Translations under genes and position numbers: made by a program | DNA from: Streptomyces tagetis | GTDB taxonomy: Bacteria; Actinomycetota; Actinomycetes; Streptomycetales; Streptomycetaceae | Direction of reading: 5' to 3' | DNA: 64,000 nt | Assembly (NCBI RefSeq): GCF_018069565.1 | Contig: NZ_JAGPNL010000011.1 | Location: 1 to 64,000, forward strand | The notes under the pieces: model-generated | Databases searched by the model: none | What the model was told of the DNA's origin: nothing | Seen by the model: only the letters and a program-made list of their open reading frames with translations | In this document: positions 52,548 to 61,450 of the stretch, piece after piece | How positions within the stretch are numbered: position 1 is the first letter of the stretch | How the letters are laid out: every line of letters starts with the position of its first letter

Positions 52548-52584
52548 GGAGGGGGCGGCCGGTACGCGACCGGCCGCCCCCTCC
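52548..52584. terminator. Strong bidirectional terminator
   Basis: A perfect 16-bp stem (52548-52563 with 52569-52584) and loop ACGCG between convergent plsC-type and peptidase genes. Confidence 0.9.
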
Positions 52585-52620
52585 GCTTGCCCGGTCACCG
52601 GACTCCCGTACCCACTCGGG

Positions 52621-54231
52621 TCACGGCCTGGGCGTGGCGTGCGGGGCGCAGGTCACGTCGCGGGCGTCGACCTCGCCGGTGAGCAGGTAGGTGTCGACCC
52701 GGTCGTTGACGCAGGGGTTGACCAGGCCGGTGACGCCGTGGGAACCGGCGTTCCGCTCGGTGATCAGGCGCGAGCCCTTGAACCGCTGGTGCAGGGCGAG
52801 GGCACCCGCGTACGGGGTGGCCGCGTCCCGCTCGGCCTGGACGATGAGGACCGGCGGCAGCCCCTTGCCGGTCCTCACGTCGAGCGGGGTCCGCTGCTTG
52901 GCCGGCCAGGTGGCGCAGGGCAGGTTCATCCAGGTGTTGGCCCAGGTCATGAACGGGTGGTCGCGGTGGAGCCGGGTGGTGTCCCGGTCCCAGGTGCGCC
53001 AGTCGGTGGGCCACTTGGCGTCGGTGCACTCCACGGCCGTGTAGACGGCGTTGCCGTTCTCGGCGGCGGCGTTGCCCGCGGTGTCGGTGGGGTCGGGGGC
53101 GGCGGCGTCGATCAGCGCCTGGGTGTCCCCGGCGACGTACCGGGAGAAGACGGTGGCGACGGGCACCCACGCGGAGTCGTAGTACGGGGCGCTCTGGAAG
53201 AAGTCGATCAGCTCGGAGGGGCCGACGACCCCGCCGAGGGGCTTCTTCGCGGCGGTGGCGCGCAGGGTGAGCCAGTGCTGCTGGACCTCGGCGCGGGTGG
53301 TGCCGAGGTGGAAGGCGGCGTCGTGGGCGGCGACCCAGTCCTGCCAGTCCTTCCAGCGGGTCTCGAAGGCGACGTTCTGGTCCAGGTTGGCCTGGTACCA
53401 GATCTTCTCCCGGGAGGGGTTGACGACGCTGTCGACGACCATGCGGCGTACGTGGCCGGGGAAGAGGGTGCCGTAGACGGCGCCGAGGTAGGTGCCGTAG
53501 GAGACGCCGAGGAAGTTGAGCCTCCGCTCCCCGAGGGCGGCGCGGATGACGTCCAGGTCGCGGGCGCTGTTCGGGGTGGTCAGGTACGGCAGCAGGTCGC
53601 CGCCGCGCTGCCGGCAGCCCTCGGCGTAGGCGCGGGCCCGTTGGCGCTGGGCGCGCTTGTCGGCCTCCGAGGCGGGCACCGGGTCGGGCTTGGGCGCCTG
53701 GGCGAACTCCTGCGGGTCGACGCAGGAGAGGGGCGCCGACTTGCCGACGCCGCGCGGGTCGAAGCCGACGAAGTCGTAGGCGGTGGCGGCCTTGGCCCAC
53801 ACCGCGTTCTTGCCGGTGACCCGGGTCGGGAAGCGGAGGCCGGAGCCGCCCGGTCCGCCCGGGTTGTAGACCAGCGCGCCCTGGCGCTCGGCCTTGGTGC
53901 CGGTGGCGGCGATCCGGTCGACGGCCAGGTCGATCTGGCGGCCGTCGGGCCGGGCGTAGTCGACGGGGACGGTGACCCAGCCGCACTGGATCGGCCGGGG
54001 GAGGTTCCAGTCGGCGGGGCAGTCCCGCCAGTCGATGCCGGCCTTGGCGGCGCGGGCGGCGGCGATCTCGACGCCGCGCGCCTCCCGGTCCCGGCCCTGT
54101 CCCTGCGCGGTGGCGGCCGGGGCGGCGCCGGCGGCGGGCGCGACGACGCTCCCGGCTATCAGGGTGGCGGCGACGAGCGCTCCGACGGCGCCGGCCCGGC
54201 CGGTCCCCCGGTGCAGCCTTGTCTTCCTCAA
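52621..54231 (-). CDS. Secreted tripeptidyl aminopeptidase (alpha/beta hydrolase)
   Basis: A 536-residue secreted serine peptidase of the Streptomyces Tap family. The signal peptide runs KTRLHRGTGRAGAVGALVAA to about APAAGAAPA. The oxyanion segment is LVYNPGGPGGSG; the nucleophile elbow is FLGVSYGTYLGA (Ser); the C-terminal region has LIVQAERDAATPYAGAL (Asp) and ERNAGSHGV (His), so the triad is complete. It removes tripeptides from the N-termini of extracellular proteins. The TTG at 54231 is preferred because GGGGAGAG precedes it; a GTG at 54249 precedes that site and adds six residues. Confidence 0.92.
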   Translation of the reverse strand: MRKTRLHRGTGRAGAVGALVAATLIAGSVVAPAAGAAPAATAQGQGRDREARGVEIAAARAAKAGIDWRDCPADWNLPRPIQCGWVTVPVDYARPDGRQIDLAVDRIAATGTKAERQGALVYNPGGPGGSGLRFPTRVTGKNAVWAKAATAYDFVGFDPRGVGKSAPLSCVDPQEFAQAPKPDPVPASEADKRAQRQRARAYAEGCRQRGGDLLPYLTTPNSARDLDVIRAALGERRLNFLGVSYGTYLGAVYGTLFPGHVRRMVVDSVVNPSREKIWYQANLDQNVAFETRWKDWQDWVAAHDAAFHLGTTRAEVQQHWLTLRATAAKKPLGGVVGPSELIDFFQSAPYYDSAWVPVATVFSRYVAGDTQALIDAAAPDPTDTAGNAAAENGNAVYTAVECTDAKWPTDWRTWDRDTTRLHRDHPFMTWANTWMNLPCATWPAKQRTPLDVRTGKGLPPVLIVQAERDAATPYAGALALHQRFKGSRLITERNAGSHGVTGLVNPCVNDRVDTYLLTGEVDARDVTCAPHATPRP

Positions 54232-54360
54232 GTGACTCTCCCCGTGCACGTTGCTGACATGACAAGTACGGGGACCGATCCTGGCGGCTGGGCGTTCCCG
54301 GGGAACAGGGGCGGCCCGACTTCTTTGCCAATCCGATAAACGGAGAGGCGTGTTCGGCGA

Positions 54361-54432
54361 GTGGGCCTCAGCCCAGGGCCGCGAGGGCCGCGTCCAGTGG
54401 GCCTCAGCCCAGGGCCGCGAGGGCCGCGTCCA
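54361..54432. repeat. 36-bp perfect tandem duplication across the ureD stop
   Basis: Two identical 36-bp units, 54361-54396 and 54397-54432. The unit spans the last nine codons and stop of ureD, so the stop-codon context exists twice; the coding copy is the second. Confidence 0.95.
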
Positions 54433-55161
54433 GCAGACGGCGCAGTCGCAGCCCGTCCGGGGCCACGGCGCTCACCAGCACCGCGGGTCCGGGCAGCGGC
54501 AGCAGGGCGGCGCCCTCCGCGAGCATCCGGGTCACCGGTGGCTCCGTTGCGAACTCCGGCCGGGCGACCAGGAGTTGTCCGACGGCGCGGTGGCCGCCGA
54601 GTCCGGCCGGGCCGTCCCAGCCCGCCGGGGCGCCCGGCCCGCAGGCCAGTTCCTGGTCGAGGAGGCAGTGTCCGCCGATCCGCAGGGTGAGACGGCTGGA
54701 GAGGCGTCCCGGTTCCTCACCGGCCCGGCCCAGTACCTGTTCCTCGCGCAGCACCAGCCGGGCGGTGGGCGCGAGGTCGACGCGGGTGACGACCTCCAGG
54801 TCGCTGCCGTGGGCGGAGATCAACTGCTCGGGCAGCCAGCGGAGTTCGGCGTCGTCGTCGACGGCGAGCCGGACCTCGTGGCGGGCGCCGGCCCGGTCCT
54901 GCCCCGGCAGGGCGAGGGTGGCGGCGGCCGAGCCGACGCTCAGCCGGGCGCCGGCCGCCGCGCGGGCGGTCACCGTGAAGTGGTCGCCGCCGAGGGGGCC
55001 GCTCATGGCGCCGACCAGCAGGACCCGGGCCCCGGTGCCGGTGCCCCGGGTCCGCCGCACCGCGAGGGGCCCCTCCCCCGCGAGCAGCGGCAGCGCCGTA
55101 CGTCCGTGTCCGTCGCCGCGGGCGAGGATCTCGGCCCTCGCCCGTACGCCGCCCGGCGGGG

Positions 55162-55165
<4 letters not shown>
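54404..55165 (-). CDS. ureD: Urease accessory protein UreD
   Basis: A 253-residue UreD/UreH protein, scaffold for nickel delivery to apo-urease. It has the family LLVGAMSGPLGGDHFTVTARA, LSVGSAAATLALPG and LRWLPEQLISAHGSDLEV segments, and a GRLSSRLTLRIGGHCLLDQEL part. The GTG at 55165 overlaps the ureG stop. Last gene of the urease operon. Its 3' end lies in the 36-bp tandem duplication. Confidence 0.9.
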
Positions 55166-55839
<674 letters not shown>

Positions 55840-55935
55840 GGTGCGACTCCGGTTGTCGTGGGGCGGGCCCCGCGGGCCGGGGGTGCGGCACGTCGTGTGC
55901 CGCCCTTCGGCGGGCGGGGGCGGGCCCGGGGTGTG

Positions 55936-55961
55936 GGGGCCCGGGAGAGATCCCGGGCCCC
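55936..55961 (-). terminator. Hairpin between ureF and ureG
   Basis: A perfect 11-bp stem (GGGGCCCGGGA at 55936-55946 with 55951-55961) and a GAGA tetraloop inside the 152-bp gap between ureF and ureG. It lies within an operon where other junctions overlap or are under 20 bases, so it may attenuate or process the transcript. Confidence 0.6.
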
Positions 55962-55991
55962 GGGGTGGGTGCGGGCCGTCGGCGGTCCGGT

Positions 55992-56666
55992 CTAGGACGC
56001 GAACAGCCGTACGGGCCAGGCCGCGTGGGCCTCGGCGCCGATCTCCAGGAGCGGCGCCGAGCGCGCGGGCAGGGTGTCGATGCCCTCCCGCGCGGCGCGG
56101 TGGGCCGCGGCGACGGCGTCGCGGGCGACGCGGTCCACGTCGGGCGCGAGCCGGGCGAGGACGGCGGTGGCCTCGAAGGGGTCGAGTCCGAGCAGCCGTA
56201 CCACGGCCGTCGCCGGTCCGCTCACGCCTTCGTGGGCGGAGCAGTACGCCGCGTCCTCGGGGCCGAGGCCGGCCGCGTGGGCGGCGACGCCGAGGACCAC
56301 GGGCTGGTGGGCGCCCTTGGGGAAGTCCCGTACCAGGGCGTCCAGTCGCTGGTGCGGCCAGGCGGCGCGGGCGGCCCGGACGAGCTGCCGGCCGAGCCTG
56401 CGGGCCACCGCGCGCAGGGCGGGCGAGGGCGTGCGGGCGTCGGCGGCCCGGTCCAGCGCGCCGGGGTCGAGGCCGAGCGCGGCGGCTGCGGCCAGCGAGG
56501 CCGCGACGGCCCCGCTCGTGTGCAGCCGCCCCCGGCAGAACTCCTCCAGGCTCGCGGTGTCGGTGAGGCGTCCCGCCTTGACGGCGGCCTCCGCCCCGCC
56601 GGAGTGGGCGTACCCGCCGGCGGGGAAGCGGCCGTCCGCGAGGACGAGGAGCGCGGCACGGTTCAT
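55992..56666 (-). CDS. ureF: Urease accessory protein UreF
   Basis: A 224-residue helical protein that acts with UreG and UreD as GTPase-activating gate in nickel insertion. Family landmarks are LVLADGRFPAGGYAHSGG at the N-terminus, DALVRDFPKGAHQPVVLG and the C-terminal LLEIGAEAHAAWPVRLFAS. The start lies 8 bases after the ureC stop. After it comes an unusually long gap with a hairpin before ureG. Confidence 0.92.
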   Translation of the reverse strand: MNRAALLVLADGRFPAGGYAHSGGAEAAVKAGRLTDTASLEEFCRGRLHTSGAVAASLAAAAALGLDPGALDRAADARTPSPALRAVARRLGRQLVRAARAAWPHQRLDALVRDFPKGAHQPVVLGVAAHAAGLGPEDAAYCSAHEGVSGPATAVVRLLGLDPFEATAVLARLAPDVDRVARDAVAAAHRAAREGIDTLPARSAPLLEIGAEAHAAWPVRLFAS

Positions 56667-56674
56667 GCCGGCGC

Positions 56675-58396
56675 TCAGAACAGGAAGTACCGCTGGGCCA
56701 GCGGTAGTTCGGCGGCCGGGGCGGGTTCGACGAGTTCCCCGTCGATGGTCACCGCGAAGGAGTCGGCGGCGACCTCGACCCGGGGCAGGGCGTCGTTCTC
56801 CCGCATGTCGGCCTTGGTGCGCCCGCGGGTGGAGCGGATCGGCGCGAACGCCTTTCCCAGGCCGAGCCGTTCGGGCAGCCCGTCCTCAAGTGCCGCCTCG
56901 GTCACGAAGTTGACCGAGTTGCCGGCGGGGGCCCGGCCGAGGGTGGCGTACATGGGCCTCGGCAGGATCGGCTGCGGGGTGGGGATGGAGGCGTTCGGGT
57001 CCCCCACCTGCGCGTAGGCGATCTGCCCGCCCTTGATCACGACCTGAGGCCTCACGCCGAAGAACCGCGGGTCCCACAGGACGAGGTCGGCGAGCTTGCC
57101 GGTCTCCACCGAGCCGACCTCGTGGTCGATGCCCTGCGCGACGGCCGGGTTGATCGTGTACTTGGCGACGTAGCGGCGGGCGCGGTGGTTGTCGGCGCGG
57201 GTGTCGCCGGGGAGGTGGCCGCGGCGCCGCTTCATCACGTGCGCGGTCTGCCAGGTCCGCAGGATCACCTCGCCGATGCGGCCCATGGCCTGGGCGTCCG
57301 AGGACATGATGGAGATGGCCCCGATGTCGTGGAGGATGTCCTCGGCCGCGATGGTGCTGGGCCGGATGCGGGACTCGGCGAAGGCCAGGTCCTCGGGGAC
57401 GGCCGGGTTCAGGTGGTGGCAGACCATCAGCATGTCGAGGTGCTCCTCGACCGTGTTGACGGTGTGCGGCCGGGTCGGGTTGGTCGACGCGGGCAGCATG
57501 TTCGGCAGCGAGACCGCCGTGATCATGTCAGGCGCGTGGCCGCCGCCGGCGCCCTCCACGTGGAAGGCGTGCAGGGTGCGTCCGCCGACCGCGTCGAAGG
57601 TGTCGCCGACGAACCCGGCCTCGTTGAGGGTGTCGGCGTGGAGGGCGAGCTGGGCGCCGGACTCGTCGCACACGTCCAGGCAGGCGGAGATGACGGCGGG
57701 GGTGGCGCCCCAGTCCTCGTGCACCTTGAACCCGAGGACACCGGCGCGCAGTTGGTCGCGCATCGACCGCTTGGACATGGTGCTGCCCTTGCCCATGAAG
57801 CCGATGTTGACGGCGCTCGTCTCCAGGGCCGCGAACATCCGGGCCAGGTGCCACGCCCCGGGCGTGACGGTGGTCGCCTTGCTGCCCTCGGCGGGGCCGG
57901 TGCCGCCGCCGATGAGGGTGGTGATGCCGGAGGCGAGGGCCGCGTCGACGACGGTCGGCGCGATGAAGTGCACGTGCGTGTCGATGCCGCCGGCGGTGAC
58001 GATCTTGCCGTTGCCGGCGATGATCTCCGTCTCGGGGCCGATGACGAGGTCGGGGTGGACGCCGTCCATCGTCTCCGGGTTGCCGGCCTTGCCGATGCCG
58101 GTGACGCGGCCGTCGCGGATGCCGACGTCCGCCTTGACGACGCCCCAGTGGTCGAGGATCACGACACCGGTGATCACGGTGTCGGGGGCGCCGTCGGCGC
58201 GCGTGGCGCGGGACTGACCCATGGACTCGCGCAGCACCTTGCCGCCGCCGAAGACGGCCTCGTCGCCGGAGCGGCCGGGGCCGCCGCTGCGGTCCTCCTC
58301 GATCTCGACGAGGAGGTCGGTGTCGGCGAGGCGGACGCGGTCGCCGGTGGTCGGTCCGAAGAGGTCGGCGTAGGCCGCCCGGGACAGTTCAGCCAT
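56675..58396 (-). CDS. ureC: Urease alpha subunit
   Basis: The 573-residue catalytic subunit, hydrolysing urea to ammonia and carbamate at a dinickel centre. Nickel-binding HVHFIAPT, the carbamylated lysine in LGFKVHEDWGATPA, LHADTLNEAGF, the flap MVCHHLNPAV and AFHVEGAGGGHAPD are all intact. The C-terminus ends LPLAQRYFLF, as usual. The ATG at 58396 overlaps the ureB stop. Second half of the operon encodes the accessory proteins. Confidence 0.97.
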   Translation of the reverse strand: MAELSRAAYADLFGPTTGDRVRLADTDLLVEIEEDRSGGPGRSGDEAVFGGGKVLRESMGQSRATRADGAPDTVITGVVILDHWGVVKADVGIRDGRVTGIGKAGNPETMDGVHPDLVIGPETEIIAGNGKIVTAGGIDTHVHFIAPTVVDAALASGITTLIGGGTGPAEGSKATTVTPGAWHLARMFAALETSAVNIGFMGKGSTMSKRSMRDQLRAGVLGFKVHEDWGATPAVISACLDVCDESGAQLALHADTLNEAGFVGDTFDAVGGRTLHAFHVEGAGGGHAPDMITAVSLPNMLPASTNPTRPHTVNTVEEHLDMLMVCHHLNPAVPEDLAFAESRIRPSTIAAEDILHDIGAISIMSSDAQAMGRIGEVILRTWQTAHVMKRRRGHLPGDTRADNHRARRYVAKYTINPAVAQGIDHEVGSVETGKLADLVLWDPRFFGVRPQVVIKGGQIAYAQVGDPNASIPTPQPILPRPMYATLGRAPAGNSVNFVTEAALEDGLPERLGLGKAFAPIRSTRGRTKADMRENDALPRVEVAADSFAVTIDGELVEPAPAAELPLAQRYFLF

Positions 58397-58700
58397 CGAG
58401 GGCACCTCCGATCGCGCCGCGCAGTCCCGCCACGACGCGGGCACCGGCGAGCGGCACCAGTTCCACGTCGACCGGGATGCCGGGCTCGAACCGGACGGCG
58501 GTGCCCGCGGCGATGTCGAGCCGCTTGCCGCGGGCGAGGCCGCGGTCGAGGTCGAGAGCGGGGTTGACCTCGGCGAAGTGGTAGTGGGAGCCGACCTGGA
58601 CGGGCCGGTCGGCGGTGTTGAGCACGGTCAGGCGGGTGGTCTCGCGCCCCTCGTTGACGGCGACCGGACCGTCGGCGAAGAGGATCTCTCCGGGAATCAT
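58389..58700 (-). CDS. ureB: Urease beta subunit
   Basis: A 103-residue protein: MIPGEILFADGPVAVNEG, VLNTADRPVQVGSHYHFAEVN, and GTAVRFEPG are the conserved UreB landmarks. It forms the trimeric scaffold with UreA and UreC. The ATG at 58700 matches the family's start; upstream in-frame codons to 58718 are spurious. It overlaps ureC by 8 bases. Confidence 0.96.
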   Translation of the reverse strand: MIPGEILFADGPVAVNEGRETTRLTVLNTADRPVQVGSHYHFAEVNPALDLDRGLARGKRLDIAAGTAVRFEPGIPVDVELVPLAGARVVAGLRGAIGGALDG

Positions 58701-58714
58701 CGCTGCCCTCCCCG

Positions 58715-59017
58715 TCACACGATCGGCTCGTGCACGGTGACCAGCTTGGTGCCGTCCGGGAAGGTGGCCTCCACCTGCACGTCGTGGAGCATCTCGGGTA
58801 TGCCCTCCATGACCTCGTGGCGGGCGACCACCTCGCGGCCGGACGCCATGAGTTCACCGACCGTGCGGCCGTCCCGGGCCCCTTCGAGGATGTGCGAGGT
58901 GATCAGGGCGACCACCTCGGGATGGTTGAGCCGCACGCCTCGCGCCCGGCGTTTGGCGGCCACGTCCGCGGCCACGTGGATCAGAAGTCTTTCCTGCTCG
59001 TGCGGGGTCAGTTGCAC
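58715..59017 (-). CDS. ureA: Urease gamma subunit
   Basis: A 100-residue protein: QLTPHEQERLLIHVAADVA, LNHPEVVALITSHILEGAR, MEGIPEMLHDVQVEATFPDGTKLVTVH cut at its landmarks. It is the first gene of the operon. The GTG at 59017 is chosen because GAGGTGG lies just upstream and the family starts right before LTPHE; an ATG at 59029 adds four residues. Confidence 0.95.
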   Translation of the reverse strand: MQLTPHEQERLLIHVAADVAAKRRARGVRLNHPEVVALITSHILEGARDGRTVGELMASGREVVARHEVMEGIPEMLHDVQVEATFPDGTKLVTVHEPIV

Positions 59018-59474
59018 GTACCACCTCACAGAAAAATCACGCCGGACCGACCGGCCCGGCTGCCGCGTTCATCGCGACGGCTCTAGATGTAACACACAAA
59101 TATGACCCTCAATGCCACACCCGTGCTCAAAAAGCGCGGTTGGATTCACAGTGGTCGATCGGACTAGAATCTTTCCGCCGAGTCACTTTCGTGGCGAGCT
59201 TCCGATGACGGTGATGTCGGCCCATTTCGGCATGGGCTCGTGGCCTTCGCGCGCCTCACACATGCCTTTCGGGCCTCGCCGCGGGCGCCTGCCCAGGCGA
59301 GGGCGACAACGGGTCCGCGTTCGGGGCGGCTTGCGGCGACGGCCGACCAAGAGGCCGCGGCGCGGCGCGCGTCGGCATGCCGCGCCGGCCGGCGGGCGTC
59401 AGCCGGACGTCGCGGCCGGAAATCGGAAGTCGGAAGTCGACGCGGGCGACGGGCGTCTACGCCCGCGGCCGGTG
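59018..59474. other. Gap between ureA and the antitoxin gene
   Basis: The part 59070-59170 is AT-rich for this genome and must hold the urease promoter, but no clean -35/-10 pair or nickel-regulator dyad was identified. The remainder, downstream of the antitoxin gene, shows no toxin-like frame; a short direct repeat (CGGAAGT, tandem) occurs near 59420. Confidence 0.45.
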
Positions 59475-59771
59475 TCAGGACGGGGTCGGCCCCCGGTGTT
59501 CCGCCGCGATGCCGAAGCGCCGCCGTTCCCGTGGCGCCGAGGCCGGGAGTTCGCGCACGGTGGAGACCGAACTCACGATCTCCGGCGCCTCCCGCTCCTC
59601 CCGCGGCTCCTCCTGCCGCTCCTCCAGCCGTGCGAGATCGGCGGCGGAGACCAGGGCGACGAGGGGCTTGCCGTGCCGCGTCACGACGACGCGCTCGCCG
59701 CCGTACACCACGCGGTTGATCAGGTCGGCCAGCTCGGCCCTGGCTCGCGTCACCGGAATCTCGTAGGCCAT
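59475..59771 (-). CDS. YefM/Phd-family antitoxin without a visible toxin
   Basis: A 98-residue protein whose first 55 residues are a Phd/YefM antitoxin fold (MAYEIPVTRARAELADLINR, then GERVVVTRHGKPLVALVSAADLARLE, cut at the strand border). The C-terminal part (EERQEEPREEREAPE, then SVSTVRELPASAPRERRR) is charged and disordered, where a toxin would bind. No RelE, YoeB, Doc or PIN toxin gene is found on either side. Members repress their own promoter through TGTACA palindromes; one lies upstream at 59839-59857, shared with the ClpP-like gene. Confidence 0.85.
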   Translation of the reverse strand: MAYEIPVTRARAELADLINRVVYGGERVVVTRHGKPLVALVSAADLARLEERQEEPREEREAPEIVSSVSTVRELPASAPRERRRFGIAAEHRGPTPS

Positions 59772-59838
59772 GCCTCCAGCTTACGGTTCGCCCGCCCACC
59801 CTTCCGCTGCGGGCGAACGGCGAACCCCCTCGCTCGAC

Positions 59839-59857
59839 AATGTACGTCCTGTACATT
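59839..59857. promoter_or_regulatory. TGTAC palindrome between antitoxin and ClpP-like genes
   Basis: AATGTAC-GTCCT-GTACATT, perfect 7-bp arms, containing the TGTACA motif known for YefM operators. It lies 68 bp before the antitoxin start and 72 bp before the ClpP-like start on the other strand, and is followed by an AT-rich TTTTTTAC stretch. Confidence 0.75.
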
Positions 59858-59928
59858 TTTTACGGTCTCAGCGTCGCAGCCGGTTCCGCCGGGCGCCGCC
59901 CGGTTCCGCCACGAGGAGGGGTTCTCCC

Positions 59929-60564
59929 ATGTCCCGAGCGTCCGCCCGCACCGTCCTGCCGGAGTTCCACGAGCGCACGAGCCTCGGAGAACGGGTGACG
60001 GACCCGTACGCGAAGCTCCTGGACGAGCGGGTGATCATGCTCGGGACACCGATCGACGAGACCTCGGCGCAGGACGTGATCGCCCAGCTCCTCCTGCTGG
60101 AGCACCGCGCCCCCGACCGGGACATCGCGCTGTACGTCAACTCCCCCGGCGGCTCCTTCACCGCCATGACGGCCATCTACGACACGCTCCGCTTCGTGAG
60201 CTGCGACATCGAGACCGTCTGCCTGGGCCAGGCCGGCCCGGCCGCCGCCCCGCTGCTCGCGGCCGGCACCCCGGGCAAGCGGGCCGTCCTGCCGGGGGCG
60301 CGGGTACTGCTCCGCCAGCCCGCGGCCGAGGAGCCCATCCGGGGCACGGCGAGCGACCTGGCCGTGCACGCCGGGGAGTTCGGCAGGCTCCGCGCGCTCG
60401 TGGAGGAGATCCTCGTCCGGCACACCGGCCGCACGCCGGACCGGGTGAGCGCGGACCTCGACCACGCCACCGTCCTCGACGCCCACCAGGCCGTGGAGTA
60501 CGGGGTGGTGGACCGGATCACGCCCGCCCGCGCCACCTTCCGCCGCGCCCCCGGTGCGAGGTGA
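59929..60564 (+). CDS. Catalytically degenerate ClpP-family protein
   Basis: A 211-residue ClpP homologue with the right fold markers: ERVIMLGTPIDETSAQDVIAQ, DIALYVNSPGGSFTAM and HQAVEYGVVDRI. All three triad positions are changed relative to E. coli ClpP. The Ser of GQAAS is Pro104 (GQAGP), the His of RVMIHQP is Arg129 (RVLLRQP), and the Asp position aligns with Ala180. The oxyanion-strand motif and length are kept, so it could still assemble with active ClpP rings as a regulatory subunit. The ATG at 59929 follows GAGGAGGGG. A small gene follows after 6 bases. Confidence 0.88.
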   Translation: MSRASARTVLPEFHERTSLGERVTDPYAKLLDERVIMLGTPIDETSAQDVIAQLLLLEHRAPDRDIALYVNSPGGSFTAMTAIYDTLRFVSCDIETVCLGQAGPAAAPLLAAGTPGKRAVLPGARVLLRQPAAEEPIRGTASDLAVHAGEFGRLRALVEEILVRHTGRTPDRVSADLDHATVLDAHQAVEYGVVDRITPARATFRRAPGAR

Positions 60565-60570
60565 GCGCGG

Positions 60571-60876
60571 ATGCCGTTCCCGGAACCACCGCCGCTGCCC
60601 GCGCTGACGCGCGCCGAGGCCGAGGTGATCGACCGCTACCTGGACGTCGTCGACCTGCTGGGCCGCGTCAACCCGGCGCGGGACGGCGACGCCTACCGCG
60701 CGCTGCGCGCCGCCCAGGCGCTGGCCGGCAAGGCGGCCGGCCTGCGGGACGCCCTGGCGCTGATGCACCGGCGCGGTGAGACGGAGCTGCACACCGCCAC
60801 CCTGGTCCGGGCCCTGCGGGTACTGGACGGCGAACGCCGCACGGCACGGGTCGCCCTGCCACCGGACGACGGCTGA
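60571..60876 (+). CDS. Small helical protein co-transcribed with the ClpP-like gene
   Basis: A 101-residue protein, predicted all-helical: LTRAEAEVIDRYLDVVDLLG, AYRALRAAQALAGKAAGLRD and TATLVRALRVLDGERR. It starts six bases after the ClpP-like stop with GAGGTGAG upstream. No family recognised. Its position suggests it works with the degenerate ClpP, for example as an adaptor; that is inference only. Confidence 0.6.
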   Translation: MPFPEPPPLPALTRAEAEVIDRYLDVVDLLGRVNPARDGDAYRALRAAQALAGKAAGLRDALALMHRRGETELHTATLVRALRVLDGERRTARVALPPDDG

Positions 60877-61249
60877 CACGGCCACGCGACGCGGCCGGGG
60901 GTCGGTCGCACGGGCCGGGACCGGCCGAGCCTGCCCTACTCCGGCGCGGTGGTGGAACGGACCGAACGGTCTCCCCCCTTTCGGTGGAGAATCACCTCCC
61001 CTCTTCGTCCCCTTGCGGTTGCGCGACGGACCGCTCCATGGGACGGAAAGGCGCGTTCCGTTCCAGGTCCGTGCCCCCCGGGCCGGCCCGGCGGCACCCG
61101 GTACACCGGTCCGTCCACCCGAACAGGCCAGCGGTGAGTAACAACACAGCCACACCTGTCCGATGAGATTTCGGTCCGCCGATGGGACAAGATCCGTCAC
61201 GGACGACAAGCCCCCGCCACCGCGGCGGGGCGATCCGGGCGGACGCCGA
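60877..61249. other. Intergenic stretch before the riboswitch
   Basis: No supported gene. Open frames here are short and lack ribosome-binding sites. The promoter of the riboswitch transcript must lie in the right part; an exact site was not identified. Confidence 0.4.
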
Positions 61250-61440
61250 GTCCTGCCGCCGCCCGGATGACCGGTCGACAGAAGTGGATCGGCAGGAGTG
61301 GAGGACCCGAGCACGACGGGTCGCCGGTACGGTCGCGCCACGGCCGGGCCGAGCAGCCCTTGGGGTGAAGCCGCACTCGTGCGGCCGGGCAACTTCGCCA
61401 GCCCGAATCCGACAGGTCATCCTTCACAGGCGGCTGACGA
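61250..61440 (+). ncRNA. c-di-AMP riboswitch (ydaO-yuaA type)
   Basis: The conserved core of the ydaO aptamer is readable: GAGGACCCGAGCAC (61301), CTTGGGGTGAAGCCGC (61359), a variable GC-rich helix, GCCCGAATCCGACAGGTCAT (61401) and CACAGGCGG near 61426. The 5' border is approximate. Established: ydaO RNAs bind c-di-AMP and usually turn off cell-wall hydrolase or osmolyte genes when it is abundant; actinomycetes use them before NlpC/P60 and Rpf genes. Here it sits 10-15 bases before an NlpC/P60 start. Confidence 0.85.
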
Positions 61441-61450
61441 AGGGTTGCGC

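Noticed and set aside
59164..59474. Possible toxin gene downstream of the YefM-type antitoxin
   Set aside because: No frame shows RelE, YoeB, Doc, Fic or PIN motifs; products are Arg/Ala low complexity.
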